Shown one piece after another: positions 1 to 6,768 of a DNA stretch of 10,608 nucleotides. Each line of letters begins with the position of its first letter. The first letter of the stretch is position 1. This stretch comes from Anaerolineae bacterium (lineage in GTDB: Bacteria > Chloroflexota > Anaerolineae > JAAYZQ01): the NCBI GenBank assembly GCA_016926595.1, contig JAFGOG010000147.1, forward strand, positions 1 through 10,608. The letters are read 5' to 3'. Both the position numbers and the translations under genes were made by a program. The notes under the pieces are model-generated. The model was given only the letters and a program-made list of their open reading frames with translations, made no database searches and was not told the DNA's origin.

Positions 1-2
1 CC

Positions 3-440
3 CCCAACCCCAAGGCCCGGCTCCTCCAGGAACTGGGACGGAAGGATCTGTTGTTGTTGCTGGACAGCTCTGAGGCGGTGACAGCGGCGGCCCCTCTCGT
101 CGCCGAGCTGCTGGCCGCCTGCTCCAGGCTGCACGTGCTGGTCACCAGCCGCGAGCCGCTGCACCTGCGTGGCGAGCGCCAACTGCCGGTCCCGCCGCTG
201 GCCCTGCCCGATCCCCAGCGGCTCCCGCCCGCCGGCGATCTGCTGCACTTTCCGGCGATCGCTCTCTTTGCCGACCGGGCCCAGGCCGTCCAGCCCGGGT
301 TTGACCTGGCCGGGGAGAATGCGGCGACGGTTGTCGAGGTCTGCGCCCGCCTGGACGGGCTGCCCCTGGTCATCGAGCTGGCGGCGGCGCGGCTGTTCGG
401 TCACGCCGAAGCCCTGAATGGCAATCTCTCGCGGCTTTGA
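3..440 (+). pseudogene. 3' remnant of an NB-ARC/AAA ATPase transcriptional regulator, cut at both sides
   Basis: The frame is open from the left edge to a TGA at 438-440, so the 5' part lies outside the window. The protein reads like the middle of a SARP/LuxR-type NB-ARC ATPase. It has a Walker B-like stretch LLLLLD (about 45-65), then VLVTSREPLHLRGE, then DGLPLVIELAAARL, the GLPL motif that closes the NB-ARC core. Family members continue after this with winged-helix and TPR regions. Here similarity ends at about position 395 and only FGHAEALNGNLSRL and a stop follow. The usual DNFEH after Walker B is replaced by DSSEA, which suggests decay. The lost part is not found downstream; the next DNA is a yyaL piece on the other strand. 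This is most likely a non-functional remnant. The family assignment is secure, the exact subfamily is not. Confidence 0.75.
396..410. repeat. Small inverted repeat exactly at the regulator/yyaL junction
   Basis: TTCGG-TCACG-CCGAA forms a perfect 5-bp stem. It can extend by GGC/GCC outside a 2-nt bulge (391-413). It lies between the last recognisable codon of the NB-ARC fragment (393-395) and the last recognisable codon of the yyaL piece on the other strand (411-413). It may be a scar of the join or may be chance. Confidence 0.3.
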
Positions 441-590
441 AAGGGTGTAGGTCAGGGCCTGGAGCCACTGACCAAAGCCGAGTGGGTACTGGGCCATCAT
501 GGGCTGAACTTGTGCCAGTGCCCGGTGGGCGATGCCGATAGTACGCAGCTCGTGGGTGAAGCCGGCCAGGTTGAGTGGGTGTAAAGCCAT
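411..590 (-). pseudogene. yyaL: Internal segment of a YyaL/DUF255 (thioredoxin-domain) protein, displaced
   Basis: On the minus strand from an ATG at 590 the frame reads LNLAGFTHELRTIG, AHRALAQVQPMMAQYPLGFG, QWLQALTYTLS and KPREIAIQG. This matches the late helical part of YyaL-type proteins (DUF255, SPATA20-like; N-terminal thioredoxin-like domain plus a (alpha/alpha)6-barrel-like body), where the family has patterns such as PLMA.YP.AFG.WL.AL followed by PREVAIVG. Similarity stops at AIQG (411). In a normal gene this is followed at once by the DEATRRLL...FRPHQV segment. Here that segment lies upstream, at 590-811. The ATG overlaps the stop of that segment in TGATG. There is no N-terminal thioredoxin domain in the window. 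It is a gene piece, not expected to be functional. Confidence 0.7.
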
Positions 591-811
591 CAGGCGCGCT
601 CTAACTGCTCCTGCAGCGCGTCGACATTAGTCACCGGCGCCTGGCACGCAAAATCCCGGCACACGTACGCCGCCGGCTGCCCATCCACCAGTCCCCGGTC
701 CTCCAGCAGCGGCACGGCAGGCGCCGTTTCCCCTGGCGGACCGTACGCCACCACCTGGTGCGGCCGGAACCCCGACGTCGCCGCCCCCAGCAGCCGCCGG
801 GTCGCCTCGTC
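590..811 (-). pseudogene. yyaL: C-terminal segment of a YyaL/DUF255 protein with its natural stop
   Basis: The minus-strand frame reads DEATRRLLGAA, SGFRPHQVVAYGPP, AVPLLEDRGLVDGQ, PAAYVCRDFACQAPVT and LQEQLERA, then TGA. This is the typical extreme C-terminus of YyaL-like proteins (xxYVCxxFACxAPVT...L). The two cysteines of the YVC..FAC motif are present. The frame is open further upstream, but there it only shadows the hydrolase gene in another frame. The recognisable part begins directly at the hydrolase stop codon (810-812). It has no start codon or ribosome binding site of its own. Together with 411-590 it would make one continuous YyaL C-terminal region if the two pieces were swapped. 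Confidence 0.78.
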
Positions 812-1838
812 ACAGTGCCTCTGAATACTCGACAGGGACCGACTGGTCAGCGGTGCCGTGGTGAAGCTGCACCGGTCCCGACAGGTCTTCCAGGTAGCTG
901 TTGGGCGAGATGGCTGTGTAGAACTCGGGATTCTCTTCAGGCGAGCCATACATTTCCAGCGTCTCTGGCAGCCATTGCCACCGGCCGCTGTCCGGGTCAA
1001 TCGCCGGCAGCGGGCTGTCGCCACCACCACCCCCGACCCATCGCCTGTCGAACAGATCCTCGTTCGACGCCACCGTCCCGGCCCAGATCACGCCGGCCTT
1101 GACGTCAGTTGTTGTGACCATCACCCGCAGGGTAATGCCGCCGCCCATCGAATGACCCCACATGCCGACCTTGTCCGGGTTGGCGTCGGGGAAGCGTTGG
1201 ATCGACGCTACGGCGTTGAGCACGTCGACCGTATAGTCCGGCGACGCATAGGCGCTTGCCGGCTCTCCTTCAGACCAGCCGTGTCCGCGGTAGTTGGAAC
1301 GAAAGACGATGTAGCCCTTGCGGGCAAAGGCGTCGACGTATGCGACGTAACGTTCGGTCGTGCGGTATTGCGCCGGTGGGATGTAGCCGTGGTTGAACAC
1401 AATGACCGGCCAACCGCCTTCAGGCTTGGGGTCACGAGGCACCGTCAGCAGGGCATAGATCTTGTGTCCGTCGGACAGATACGAGGCGATGTAGCGACGA
1501 TAGTTCGCGCCCGGCGCGAGCGTTTCCTCGATGCGGATCTCGCTGGCGGGGTACGTCTGCCGGCGCATGGCTTCGATCGACAGTGGGTGCAGCGGCGTGG
1601 GCGTCGGAGTAGCGGTCGCGGTGGGGGTAGGCGTCGCCGTCGGCGGCGGTGTGGCCGTGTGGGTTGGTGTAGGCGTGATCGAAGGCGATGGTGTAAAGGT
1701 CGGTGTCCAGCTGGGCCAGGGTGTTGGCGATGGCGTCGGTTCTGTTGCGGTGGGCTCAGGCGAGGAATCGGAGACTGGCGGCGCTAACGGCGTTACCGTG
1801 GGCGTGGCAGTCTCGGGCGCCGTGCCACAGCCCACCAA
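810..1838 (-). CDS. Thr-Pro-rich lipoprotein alpha/beta hydrolase (S9/dienelactone hydrolase-like), 3'-truncated
   Basis: This is a 342-residue frame from TTG/GTG codons at 1838. Residues 2-5 (VGCG) end a lipobox. The in-frame DNA upstream encodes a hydrophobic stretch (LVTVALTVIGALLVGC), so this was an exported lipoprotein, but no ATG, GTG or TTG precedes that stretch. Residues 26-83 are a Thr/Pro-rich linker. The hydrolase domain follows: FNHGYIPP (148-155), NYRGHGWSEG (182-191), nucleophile elbow GHSMGG with Ser230, and GTADQSVP with the likely acid Asp331. The protein ends at VEYSEAL, just before the region that should carry the catalytic His (a DDHN-like motif in relatives). Its stop codon arises where yyaL DNA begins. 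Probable former role: an extracytoplasmic esterase or peptidase. It is probably inactive now. A second copy lies at the right edge. Confidence 0.75.
   Translation of the reverse strand: MVGCGTAPETATPTVTPLAPPVSDSSPEPTATEPTPSPTPWPSWTPTFTPSPSITPTPTHTATPPPTATPTPTATATPTPTPLHPLSIEAMRRQTYPASEIRIEETLAPGANYRRYIASYLSDGHKIYALLTVPRDPKPEGGWPVIVFNHGYIPPAQYRTTERYVAYVDAFARKGYIVFRSNYRGHGWSEGEPASAYASPDYTVDVLNAVASIQRFPDANPDKVGMWGHSMGGGITLRVMVTTTDVKAGVIWAGTVASNEDLFDRRWVGGGGGDSPLPAIDPDSGRWQWLPETLEMYGSPEENPEFYTAISPNSYLEDLSGPVQLHHGTADQSVPVEYSEAL
1590..1763 (-). repeat. Low-complexity Thr-Pro codon repeat in the hydrolase linker
   Basis: The minus strand encodes a run of TP, TPTP and TATP units (hydrolase residues about 26-83). 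On the plus strand it appears as GT/GG-rich DNA. Such linkers are common between a lipid anchor and an outer domain in Chloroflexota surface proteins. The run also creates a long Val-Gly shadow frame on the plus strand. Confidence 0.75.
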
Positions 1839-1937
1839 CAGGGCGCCGATGACGGTGAGAGCGACTGTAACGAGCCTGTAGCGAGATTGACAGGCCAGGT
1901 TGATAGGATGCGGGGGCCATAGCTTACCGATCAGTGT

Positions 1938-2177
1938 TCAACTCTCGTCGTAGGCTTTCAAGAACGCATCCCTCGGGATTCCTGACTGGGTGAGGATCGT
2001 GCGCAGTGTAGAACCTTTGATCCGAGCGTGATTGGGCATGGTCAGTGGAGTTGTTGTACCATCAGAATTTTCGCGTGCCATAGAGATGTGATTTCCTTCT
2101 CGCACGACGCGGAATCCGAATCTCTCCAGGGCCTTGATCACCCTCCTCAGGGGAGCATCTACCGGGAACCTGGGCAT
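1938..2177 (-). CDS. hicA: HicA-type mRNA interferase toxin
   Basis: A 79-residue protein with the full HicA layout. LRRVIKALERFGF comes first, then VVREGNHISM with the catalytic His at residue 30, then LTMPNHARIKGSTLRTIL (about 45-62), then GIPRDAFLKAY. HicA toxins have a double-stranded-RNA-binding-like fold and cleave mRNA; the partner HicB neutralises them. The length is normal for the family. The start is fixed by the overlap with hicB: the hicB stop and this ATG share one base (TGATG at 2175-2179), so translation is probably coupled. There is no separate promoter. The stop lies 99 bp before the hydrolase frame. The gene looks intact, unlike its neighbours on both sides, which fits the stabilising behaviour of toxin-antitoxin pairs. 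Confidence 0.9.
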   Translation of the reverse strand: MPRFPVDAPLRRVIKALERFGFRVVREGNHISMARENSDGTTTPLTMPNHARIKGSTLRTILTQSGIPRDAFLKAYDES

Positions 2178-2404
2178 CAGACGGCCACGCGAGTCTCAGC
2201 GACAAAAGCTTCGAGGACATTGGGCTCGTCCTCAAACACTTCTTCTCCAAAGGTCTCGATGTGAAAAGTGATGGCAGAATTGACATCTTCCAACGCTTCC
2301 TCGTAAGTATCGCCTTCGCCGACGACAACGCCTTTTAGGCCAAGAGGGTAAGCCACATATCCATCAGGGTGCTTTTCGATCACGACCTTTAACTGTCTTA
2401 CCAT
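2177..2404 (-). CDS. hicB: HicB-type antitoxin (short form)
   Basis: A 75-residue protein with the HicB N-terminal domain: LKVVIEKHPDGYVAYPLGLKG, then VVGEGDTYEEALEDVNSAI, then a short acidic C-terminus. This partial RNase H-like fold binds and inhibits HicA. Long HicB proteins carry an extra helix-turn-helix or ribbon-helix-helix DNA-binding domain; none is visible here, so self-repression would need another mode or the HicAB complex. A ribosome binding site AGGAG stands 6 nt upstream of the ATG. It is first in the operon, with hicA overlapping its stop by one base. A near-consensus promoter lies about 55 bp upstream. Confidence 0.9.
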   Translation of the reverse strand: MVRQLKVVIEKHPDGYVAYPLGLKGVVVGEGDTYEEALEDVNSAITFHIETFGEEVFEDEPNVLEAFVAETRVAV

Positions 2405-2427
2405 TCTGATCTCCTGTCAACCGGCTT

Positions 2428-2472
2428 GCATGCTGAGCAACTCCGTAGCGCAGTTGCCACTATACAGCATGC
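2428..2472. promoter_or_regulatory. Candidate hicBA operator: inverted repeat around the -10 and start site
   Basis: GCATGCTG (2428-2435) and CAGCATGC (2465-2472) are perfect reverse complements, 29 bp apart. Each contains the palindrome GCATGC. One arm lies inside the -35/-10 spacer and the other in the leader. Binding here would block transcription, as expected for HicAB autoregulation. This is inferred from position only. Confidence 0.45.
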
Positions 2473-2487
2473 GTCCGAAAAAGTCAA
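2459..2487 (-). promoter_or_regulatory. Sigma70-type promoter of hicBA
   Basis: On the minus strand TTGACT (2487-2482) is followed by a 17-bp spacer and TATAGT (2464-2459). Both hexamers match the consensus at five of six positions and the spacing is ideal. The predicted start of transcription is near 2452, giving a leader of about 48 nt before the hicB ATG. Confidence 0.75.
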
Positions 2488-2518
2488 TGGGGACCGGAGT
2501 CGACGATAAGGCATCATA

Positions 2519-3103
2519 GTGGAGCGGAACAACAACGAGCTGGTGGCGACGTGGGGAAACCTGGCCAACCGCATGCCGTCGTTCGCCTACAAGCGCTTCG
2601 ACGGCCGGGTGCCCGAGCCCGGCTTTCTGGACGCCGACGACCAAGCGCTTCTGGACAAGGTGGAGGCTGGCTTCCAGGCGGTGGGGGCGCTGTACAACGC
2701 CTGCCGCTTCCGCGCCACCCTGGGCGAGGCTCTGGCCCTGGCCCGCGAGGCGCCGTGGTTCCAGATCAAGGAGGACCGGGCGGCAGTGGCGACGACGGTG
2801 TATGTGATCCTACGGGTTGTGGACAACCTGAAGACGATTCTTGCGCCCATCCTGCCGCACACAGCGCAAAAGCTGCACGAGTACCTAGGCTACGATGGAC
2901 AGCTTTTCGGGACGCAGCATGTGATCGAACACCAAGAAGAGACGCGCAGCCACGAGGCGCTGACCTACGATCACAGCCGGGCCATCGGCACCTGGGTGGC
3001 TAACGAGCTGCCGATGGGCCAGGCTCTGCGCAAGCTGGCGCCTTTGTTCAAAAAGCTGGATGAGAGTTTGATCGACGAGGAGTATGCGCGGCTGGAAGGG
3101 TAA
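2519..3103 (+). pseudogene. metG: Methionyl-tRNA synthetase C-terminal (anticodon-binding) fragment, copy 1
   Basis: The frame begins at a TAA (2507-2509) and first resembles MetRS at ERNNNELVATWGNLANR. It continues to a natural-looking C-terminus (LFKKLDESLIDEEYARLEG). The whole Rossmann catalytic half (HIGH, zinc knuckle, KMSKS), about 350 residues, is missing. What remains is the helical anticodon-binding domain. Residues that by family alignment should match the E. coli anticodon readers Asn391, Arg395 and Trp461 appear to be kept (Asn14, Arg18, Trp80). Eight residues (N-YL region) just before the PW are deleted in frame compared with copy 2 (8871-9242). The GTG at 2519 has no ribosome binding site, so it is a gene remnant rather than a designed domain protein. 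A terminator follows it. Confidence 0.82.
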
Positions 3104-3133
3104 TGGAATCAACGAGCAAAGATTGTAGGCTTC

Positions 3134-3165
3134 AGGAGCCGGGACGCGTGCGTCCCGGCTCCTTT
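3134..3165 (+). terminator. Intrinsic-type terminator after the MetRS fragment
   Basis: A perfect 13-bp GC-rich stem (AGGAGCCGGGACG / CGTCCCGGCTCCT) with a CGTG loop is followed by TTTGACT. The T-run is short (three), so strength is uncertain. It lies 31 bp after the metG stop. It probably belonged to the intact metG gene. On the minus strand no T-run follows. Confidence 0.6.
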
Positions 3166-3179
3166 GACTACCGGGAGGT

Positions 3180-3214
3180 GTTGAGTCGCCACCTCAACCT
3201 CGTTACCCGAGGTT
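3180..3214. other. Two mutually exclusive hairpins downstream of the SARP regulator
   Basis: GTTGAG (3180-3185) can pair with CTCAAC (3193-3198). AACCTCG (3196-3202) can pair with CGAGGTT (3208-3214). They share bases 3196-3198, so only one can form at a time. They sit just after the stop of the large minus-strand regulator gene (3226). No T-run follows, so this is not a classical terminator. It may help end or protect the regulator mRNA. Confidence 0.3.
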
Positions 3215-3225
3215 AGGAAAGGCGG

Positions 3226-6200
3226 CTACGATGCCAGCACCTGCAGGACCTCTTGCACCATCACGTCCAGCGCCTTACCCTGGCCTCTTTCCCGAGCGGC
3301 GTCGACAGCCTCAGCCGGAAGCTTGGGCGCCAGGTCAGCCAGGAGTGCTTTTGCCTTGGCCCGCACCGGCACATTGATGTCGGGCTGGCCTACGGCATGG
3401 GCCAATAGCTCGACGGCCCACTCGATCTCACCCCTCCCTGCCGCAAGTTGGGCTACGGCCCGGAGGGTGTCCAACAGCTCATCCAGCGCCTCGCTCGCCA
3501 CGGCCATCTCCAACGCGGTGCGAAAATGCTCGCGTGCCTGGGTGGCGTCGCCCCGGGCCAGGTGCGCTTCTCCCAGAGAGCGCCAGGCATCCACTTGCAG
3601 CCAGTCAAAGCCCTCGGCTACGTCCAGGAGTTCTCGGTAGCGCCGCAGGGCTTCGTCAACTGCCCCTCGCGCCAGGGCGGTGTCGCCCAGATGCTGGAGA
3701 GAATAGCTGGTTTCCCACGTTCTTCCAAGTTGCCGGCGAAGGGCCAGACCCTGCTCGAAATAACCTGTGGCCTCCTCATAGTCTCCCACATCATAGGCTA
3801 CCAGCCCCAGGTTGTCCAGGGAGCCCGCCACCCCCAGCCCGTCGCCTATCTCGCCGGCGACGGCCAGGCTCTCGCGATGGAGCCGCCGGGCCTCCTCGTA
3901 TTGGCCCAACACGCGGGCATAATACCCCAAGTTGTCGAGGATGTACTGCACCGACTGGCCGTCCCCGATCTCGCGCATGACGGTCAGGCTCTCCTGGAGG
4001 AGTTGGATGCCTTCCTGGAGCGCCCCCCGGCTACAACTGTGTTCGGCCAGATACACCAGGGCCGCAGCCGCAATCCATCGGTCGCCTAGTTCGCTGCTGA
4101 TGGCATAACTCTCTTGCAAGTATTGCTTCACGGACTCCTGGTCGGCGAGGCCCCGCCAATCAAGGGCCACGCCTTTGCTGAACTGAAGCAGGCCGAACGC
4201 GACCTCCCACCGTTTCCCCAACTCCCGGTTGATGGCCAGGCTCTCGTGAAAAAGCGTCTCTGCCTCTGCGAGGCTCTTCGTGACGCCACCCTGGAAAACA
4301 AAACTGAGGGCTAGGCCCAGTTCCGCCTTGGCATCCAGCCGGCGCAAAATCGCCAGACTTTTCCGCAGCGCGGCAGCGCCGTCCTCCAGGCAGAAGCGGC
4401 CCATGCACAACCGTCCCTGGAAGGCCAGGGCGAGGCCCAGGGCGATGTCCGCGTCGGTTGCCTGGCCGGCCCGGCCCTCCGGCATCTCCAGCGCCCGGGC
4501 AAAGGCTCGCTCGCCCTCCTCGAATAGACTGCGCCTTTCGTAGAACAGCCACAGGGCATGGGAGGCCTTCCGGATCTCTGCCGCCCGGTCCTGGGCGATG
4601 GCCCACCGCCAGGCCGCCCGCACATTATCAAGATCGGCCTCGATCTCGGCCAGGGCCTCCAGTTGGCGCGGGCCTTTCAGCGCGCCCTCCCGCTGCTGGA
4701 GAAAGGCAAAGAAGTAGACGCTGTGCCGGTCCCGCGCGTCCGCCTCCGCCTGCGGATTCTCGGCGAGCTTTTCGGCCCCGTACTGCTGCAGGATGGGGTG
4801 CACGTCGTATCGGCCAAAGGGACCGGGACGCACCAGAGACTTGTCCACCAGGGCCGAGAGGAGCGGCAGGTGAGCGCCGGCCACCTGTTCGGCCGTCTCC
4901 CGCTGAAACCCGCCGCGAAATATGCTGAGCTGCGCAAAAGCGTCCTGTTCCTCCGCCGAAAGCAGCGCCCAGGAGTGGTCGCAGACTGCTCGCAGGCTCC
5001 GATGCCGCGCCGGCACGTCCCGCACCGAGGATGTCAGCAAGTCTAGGCCGCGCCCCAGCTCGCCAGCCAGGTGCGCCACGATGTCGTGGATGGACAGCAT
5101 TCGGGTCCAGGCCGCAGCTAGCTCGATGGCCAGGGGCAGCCCGTCGACGAGCCGGCAGATGCGGATCAGGTCCGGGATCATCTCTTCCGAGGGGGCAAAG
5201 CCAGCGTCGACCTGGCTCGCCCGGCGCAGGAACAACTGCACCGCGTCATAGCCCGACGGCGACTCGACCGTCTCCTCCGCAAGATAGCGCATCCCCGGCA
5301 CGTCCAACACCCACTCGCCTTGCAGGTTCAGCCGCTCGCGGGAGGTGACCAGCAGCCGCACCCCGGGCGCCTGGTCGAGAATTTCAGACAGCAGGCCGGC
5401 GTCGTCGAGGAGGTGCTCCAGGTTGTCCAACAGCAGGAGCATCCGCTTCTGCCGCAAATAGTCCAACAACTGCTGCCGGGCATCGGCGCCTTCCTGCTCG
5501 TAGAACGAAAAGCCCAGGGCGCTGGCGATGCTGGGCACCACGAACTCGGCGGCACTCACCCCGGCGAGTGGGACAAAGCAGACGCCGTGGGCGTAGAGGG
5601 CGGGCGAGCGGTCCGCTTGCCGCGCTGCCGCTTCGAGCGCCAGGCGGCTCTTGCCCACGCCGCCGGGGCCGACCAGCGCCAGCAGCCGGCAGTCCAGGTT
5701 CCGGAGCAGCCGGGCAATCTCGGCCAGTTCCGCCTCGCGCCCGACAAAGGACGTGGGCTGAGGCGGCAGGTTCTTGCGGGGCCCTGGCGCCAGAGAGACC
5801 TGGCCGGGCTCCCCGGGCGGTGAGGGAGGCCGGCCGGCCTGAATGTCCTCGTAGAGCTGGCTCGTTGCCTCTTCCGGTCGGGCGCCCAACTCTTCCTGCA
5901 GGAAACGCGCGCACTCACGGTATTGGCGCAGGGCCGCTGCCCGCTGGCCGTCCCAGGCATAGAGCCGCATCAATGCCCGGTGGGCCGCTTCGTGCAGGGG
6001 ATCGAGCGCCAGCCAGCGCCGGGCGTGGGCGATAGCTGGCCCATAGTCCCGCCGGGCGGCGTGGCAGCGCACCAGCCGCTGCAAGACGCCCGCCAGCTCG
6101 GCGCGCAGACCCTCCCGCTCAAAAAACTGCCATTCGTCGAACCCCGGGCTGTCGGGCAGCGTGAATCCGGCCATAAAGTCGTCGCGATAGAGCGCTGCCG

Positions 6201-6606
6201 CCTCGGCTAGGGAGGTCAGGCAGGTGGGACAGACCTCGGTGTCTGCTTGGCCCTCGACCGGGCAGGCGACCAGGTGGTCGCGAAAGACGGCCATGTCCAG
6301 CCAGAGGTCGGTCTCGTGCCTCAGCCGGGCGGTCTCGGCATCGACGTCCAGCCACCCCTTGCCGAGTGCCTTGTTGAGGAGCCACAGGGTGCGGCGCAGG
6401 TTAGCAAAGGCCCGCGCCTGATCGTACTCCGGCCAAAACAGGGTGGCCAGCGCCTCGCGGCTGTGGGCCTGCTCGGTGACGGCCAGGTAGGCGAGCAGCG
6501 CCATGGCTTTGCGCGTGGAAATAGGGACTGCTGACTCGTCCCGCTCCAGTTGCGGCGGTCCCAGCAAGTACAGCCTGGGCGCCCTGGGGTGTTGTGGTTG
6601 AGACAT
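3226..6606 (-). CDS. Large SARP-family regulator: OmpR-like DNA-binding, BTAD, NB-ARC ATPase and TPR domains
   Basis: A 1126-residue cytoplasmic regulator. Residues about 10-100 form the OmpR/PhoB-like winged helix (LYLLGPPQLERD, KAMALLAYLAV, FANLRRTLWLLNKAL). Residues about 120-256 are the BTAD, ending YRECARFLQEELGARPEEAT. NB-ARC follows: FVGRE (287-291), Walker A GPGGVGKS (313-320), Walker B LLLLD (390-394), LLVTSRERL, and GLPLAIELAAAW (489-500). From about 580 to the end there are TPR-like repeats. Such proteins are ATP-dependent transcription activators of the AfsR type; the TPRs sense or bind partners. The start is ATG at 6606 because AGGAGGGA (6612-6619) stands 5 nt upstream; the longer frame to 6702 has no support. 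A promoter is at 6630-6658. It is divergent from the secreted protease at 6769, a likely target. All motifs are intact. The signal it senses is unknown. Confidence 0.9.
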   Translation of the reverse strand: MSQPQHPRAPRLYLLGPPQLERDESAVPISTRKAMALLAYLAVTEQAHSREALATLFWPEYDQARAFANLRRTLWLLNKALGKGWLDVDAETARLRHETDLWLDMAVFRDHLVACPVEGQADTEVCPTCLTSLAEAAALYRDDFMAGFTLPDSPGFDEWQFFEREGLRAELAGVLQRLVRCHAARRDYGPAIAHARRWLALDPLHEAAHRALMRLYAWDGQRAAALRQYRECARFLQEELGARPEEATSQLYEDIQAGRPPSPPGEPGQVSLAPGPRKNLPPQPTSFVGREAELAEIARLLRNLDCRLLALVGPGGVGKSRLALEAAARQADRSPALYAHGVCFVPLAGVSAAEFVVPSIASALGFSFYEQEGADARQQLLDYLRQKRMLLLLDNLEHLLDDAGLLSEILDQAPGVRLLVTSRERLNLQGEWVLDVPGMRYLAEETVESPSGYDAVQLFLRRASQVDAGFAPSEEMIPDLIRICRLVDGLPLAIELAAAWTRMLSIHDIVAHLAGELGRGLDLLTSSVRDVPARHRSLRAVCDHSWALLSAEEQDAFAQLSIFRGGFQRETAEQVAGAHLPLLSALVDKSLVRPGPFGRYDVHPILQQYGAEKLAENPQAEADARDRHSVYFFAFLQQREGALKGPRQLEALAEIEADLDNVRAAWRWAIAQDRAAEIRKASHALWLFYERRSLFEEGERAFARALEMPEGRAGQATDADIALGLALAFQGRLCMGRFCLEDGAAALRKSLAILRRLDAKAELGLALSFVFQGGVTKSLAEAETLFHESLAINRELGKRWEVAFGLLQFSKGVALDWRGLADQESVKQYLQESYAISSELGDRWIAAAALVYLAEHSCSRGALQEGIQLLQESLTVMREIGDGQSVQYILDNLGYYARVLGQYEEARRLHRESLAVAGEIGDGLGVAGSLDNLGLVAYDVGDYEEATGYFEQGLALRRQLGRTWETSYSLQHLGDTALARGAVDEALRRYRELLDVAEGFDWLQVDAWRSLGEAHLARGDATQAREHFRTALEMAVASEALDELLDTLRAVAQLAAGRGEIEWAVELLAHAVGQPDINVPVRAKAKALLADLAPKLPAEAVDAARERGQGKALDVMVQEVLQVLAS

Positions 6607-6629
6607 GCTTATCCCTCCTGATGCCAACG

Positions 6630-6658
6630 ATTGTACCATAACTGGCCCACTTGGGCAA
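6630..6658 (-). promoter_or_regulatory. Promoter of the SARP regulator, same layout as the second SARP gene
   Basis: On the minus strand TTGCCC (6658-6653), a 17-bp spacer, then TACAAT (6635-6630). The predicted start lies near 6623, leaving a very short leader with the strong ribosome binding site. The -35 region ATTGCCCAA is identical to that of the SARP fragment at 9668. Confidence 0.65.
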
Positions 6659-6676
6659 TCACCAATTTGCCAGGTA

Positions 6677-6712
6677 ACGCCGCCGCAAACGCTCCTGCAC
6701 ACGTCCCGGTAC
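6677..6712. repeat. Weak 12-bp periodic repeat between the divergent regulator and protease genes
   Basis: Three consecutive 12-mers start with ACG (6677, 6689, 6701) and share A, C, G, C, G and A at columns 1, 2, 3, 7, 9 and 11. It lies upstream of the regulator's -35, where an operator would be expected. The match is weak and the DNA is GC-rich, so it could be chance. Confidence 0.25.
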
Positions 6713-6768
6713 CGGACGAGGGCGATACTGGAAGCAGTCCGATCAAAAGCATTTCCAGGAGCGTAACG

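Noticed and set aside
812..1030. N-terminal extension of the yyaL C-terminal piece
   Set aside because: This part of the frame is the hydrolase gene read out of frame; no YyaL similarity.
1590..1763. CRISPR or tandem-repeat array
   Set aside because: Irregular Thr-Pro codon repeat inside a coding frame, with no spacers.
858..1787. 309-codon plus-strand open frame over the hydrolase
   Set aside because: Arg/Gly-rich shadow of a GC-rich minus-strand gene with clear motifs; no ribosome binding site.
1531..1881. Val-Gly repeat protein on the plus strand
   Set aside because: Complement of the Thr-Pro linker codons, so a shadow.
2409..2420. TTGACA on the minus strand just upstream of hicB as a -35
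   Set aside because: Only about 10 nt from the ATG and overlapping the ribosome binding site; the better promoter is at 2459-2487.
6607..6702. Longer start of the SARP regulator (32 extra codons)
   Set aside because: It would include the promoter and ribosome binding site; AGGAGGGA points to ATG 6606.
6631..6768. 46-codon N-terminal extension of the metalloprotease
   Set aside because: The signal peptide and ribosome binding site fit ATG 6769; upstream is the divergent control region.
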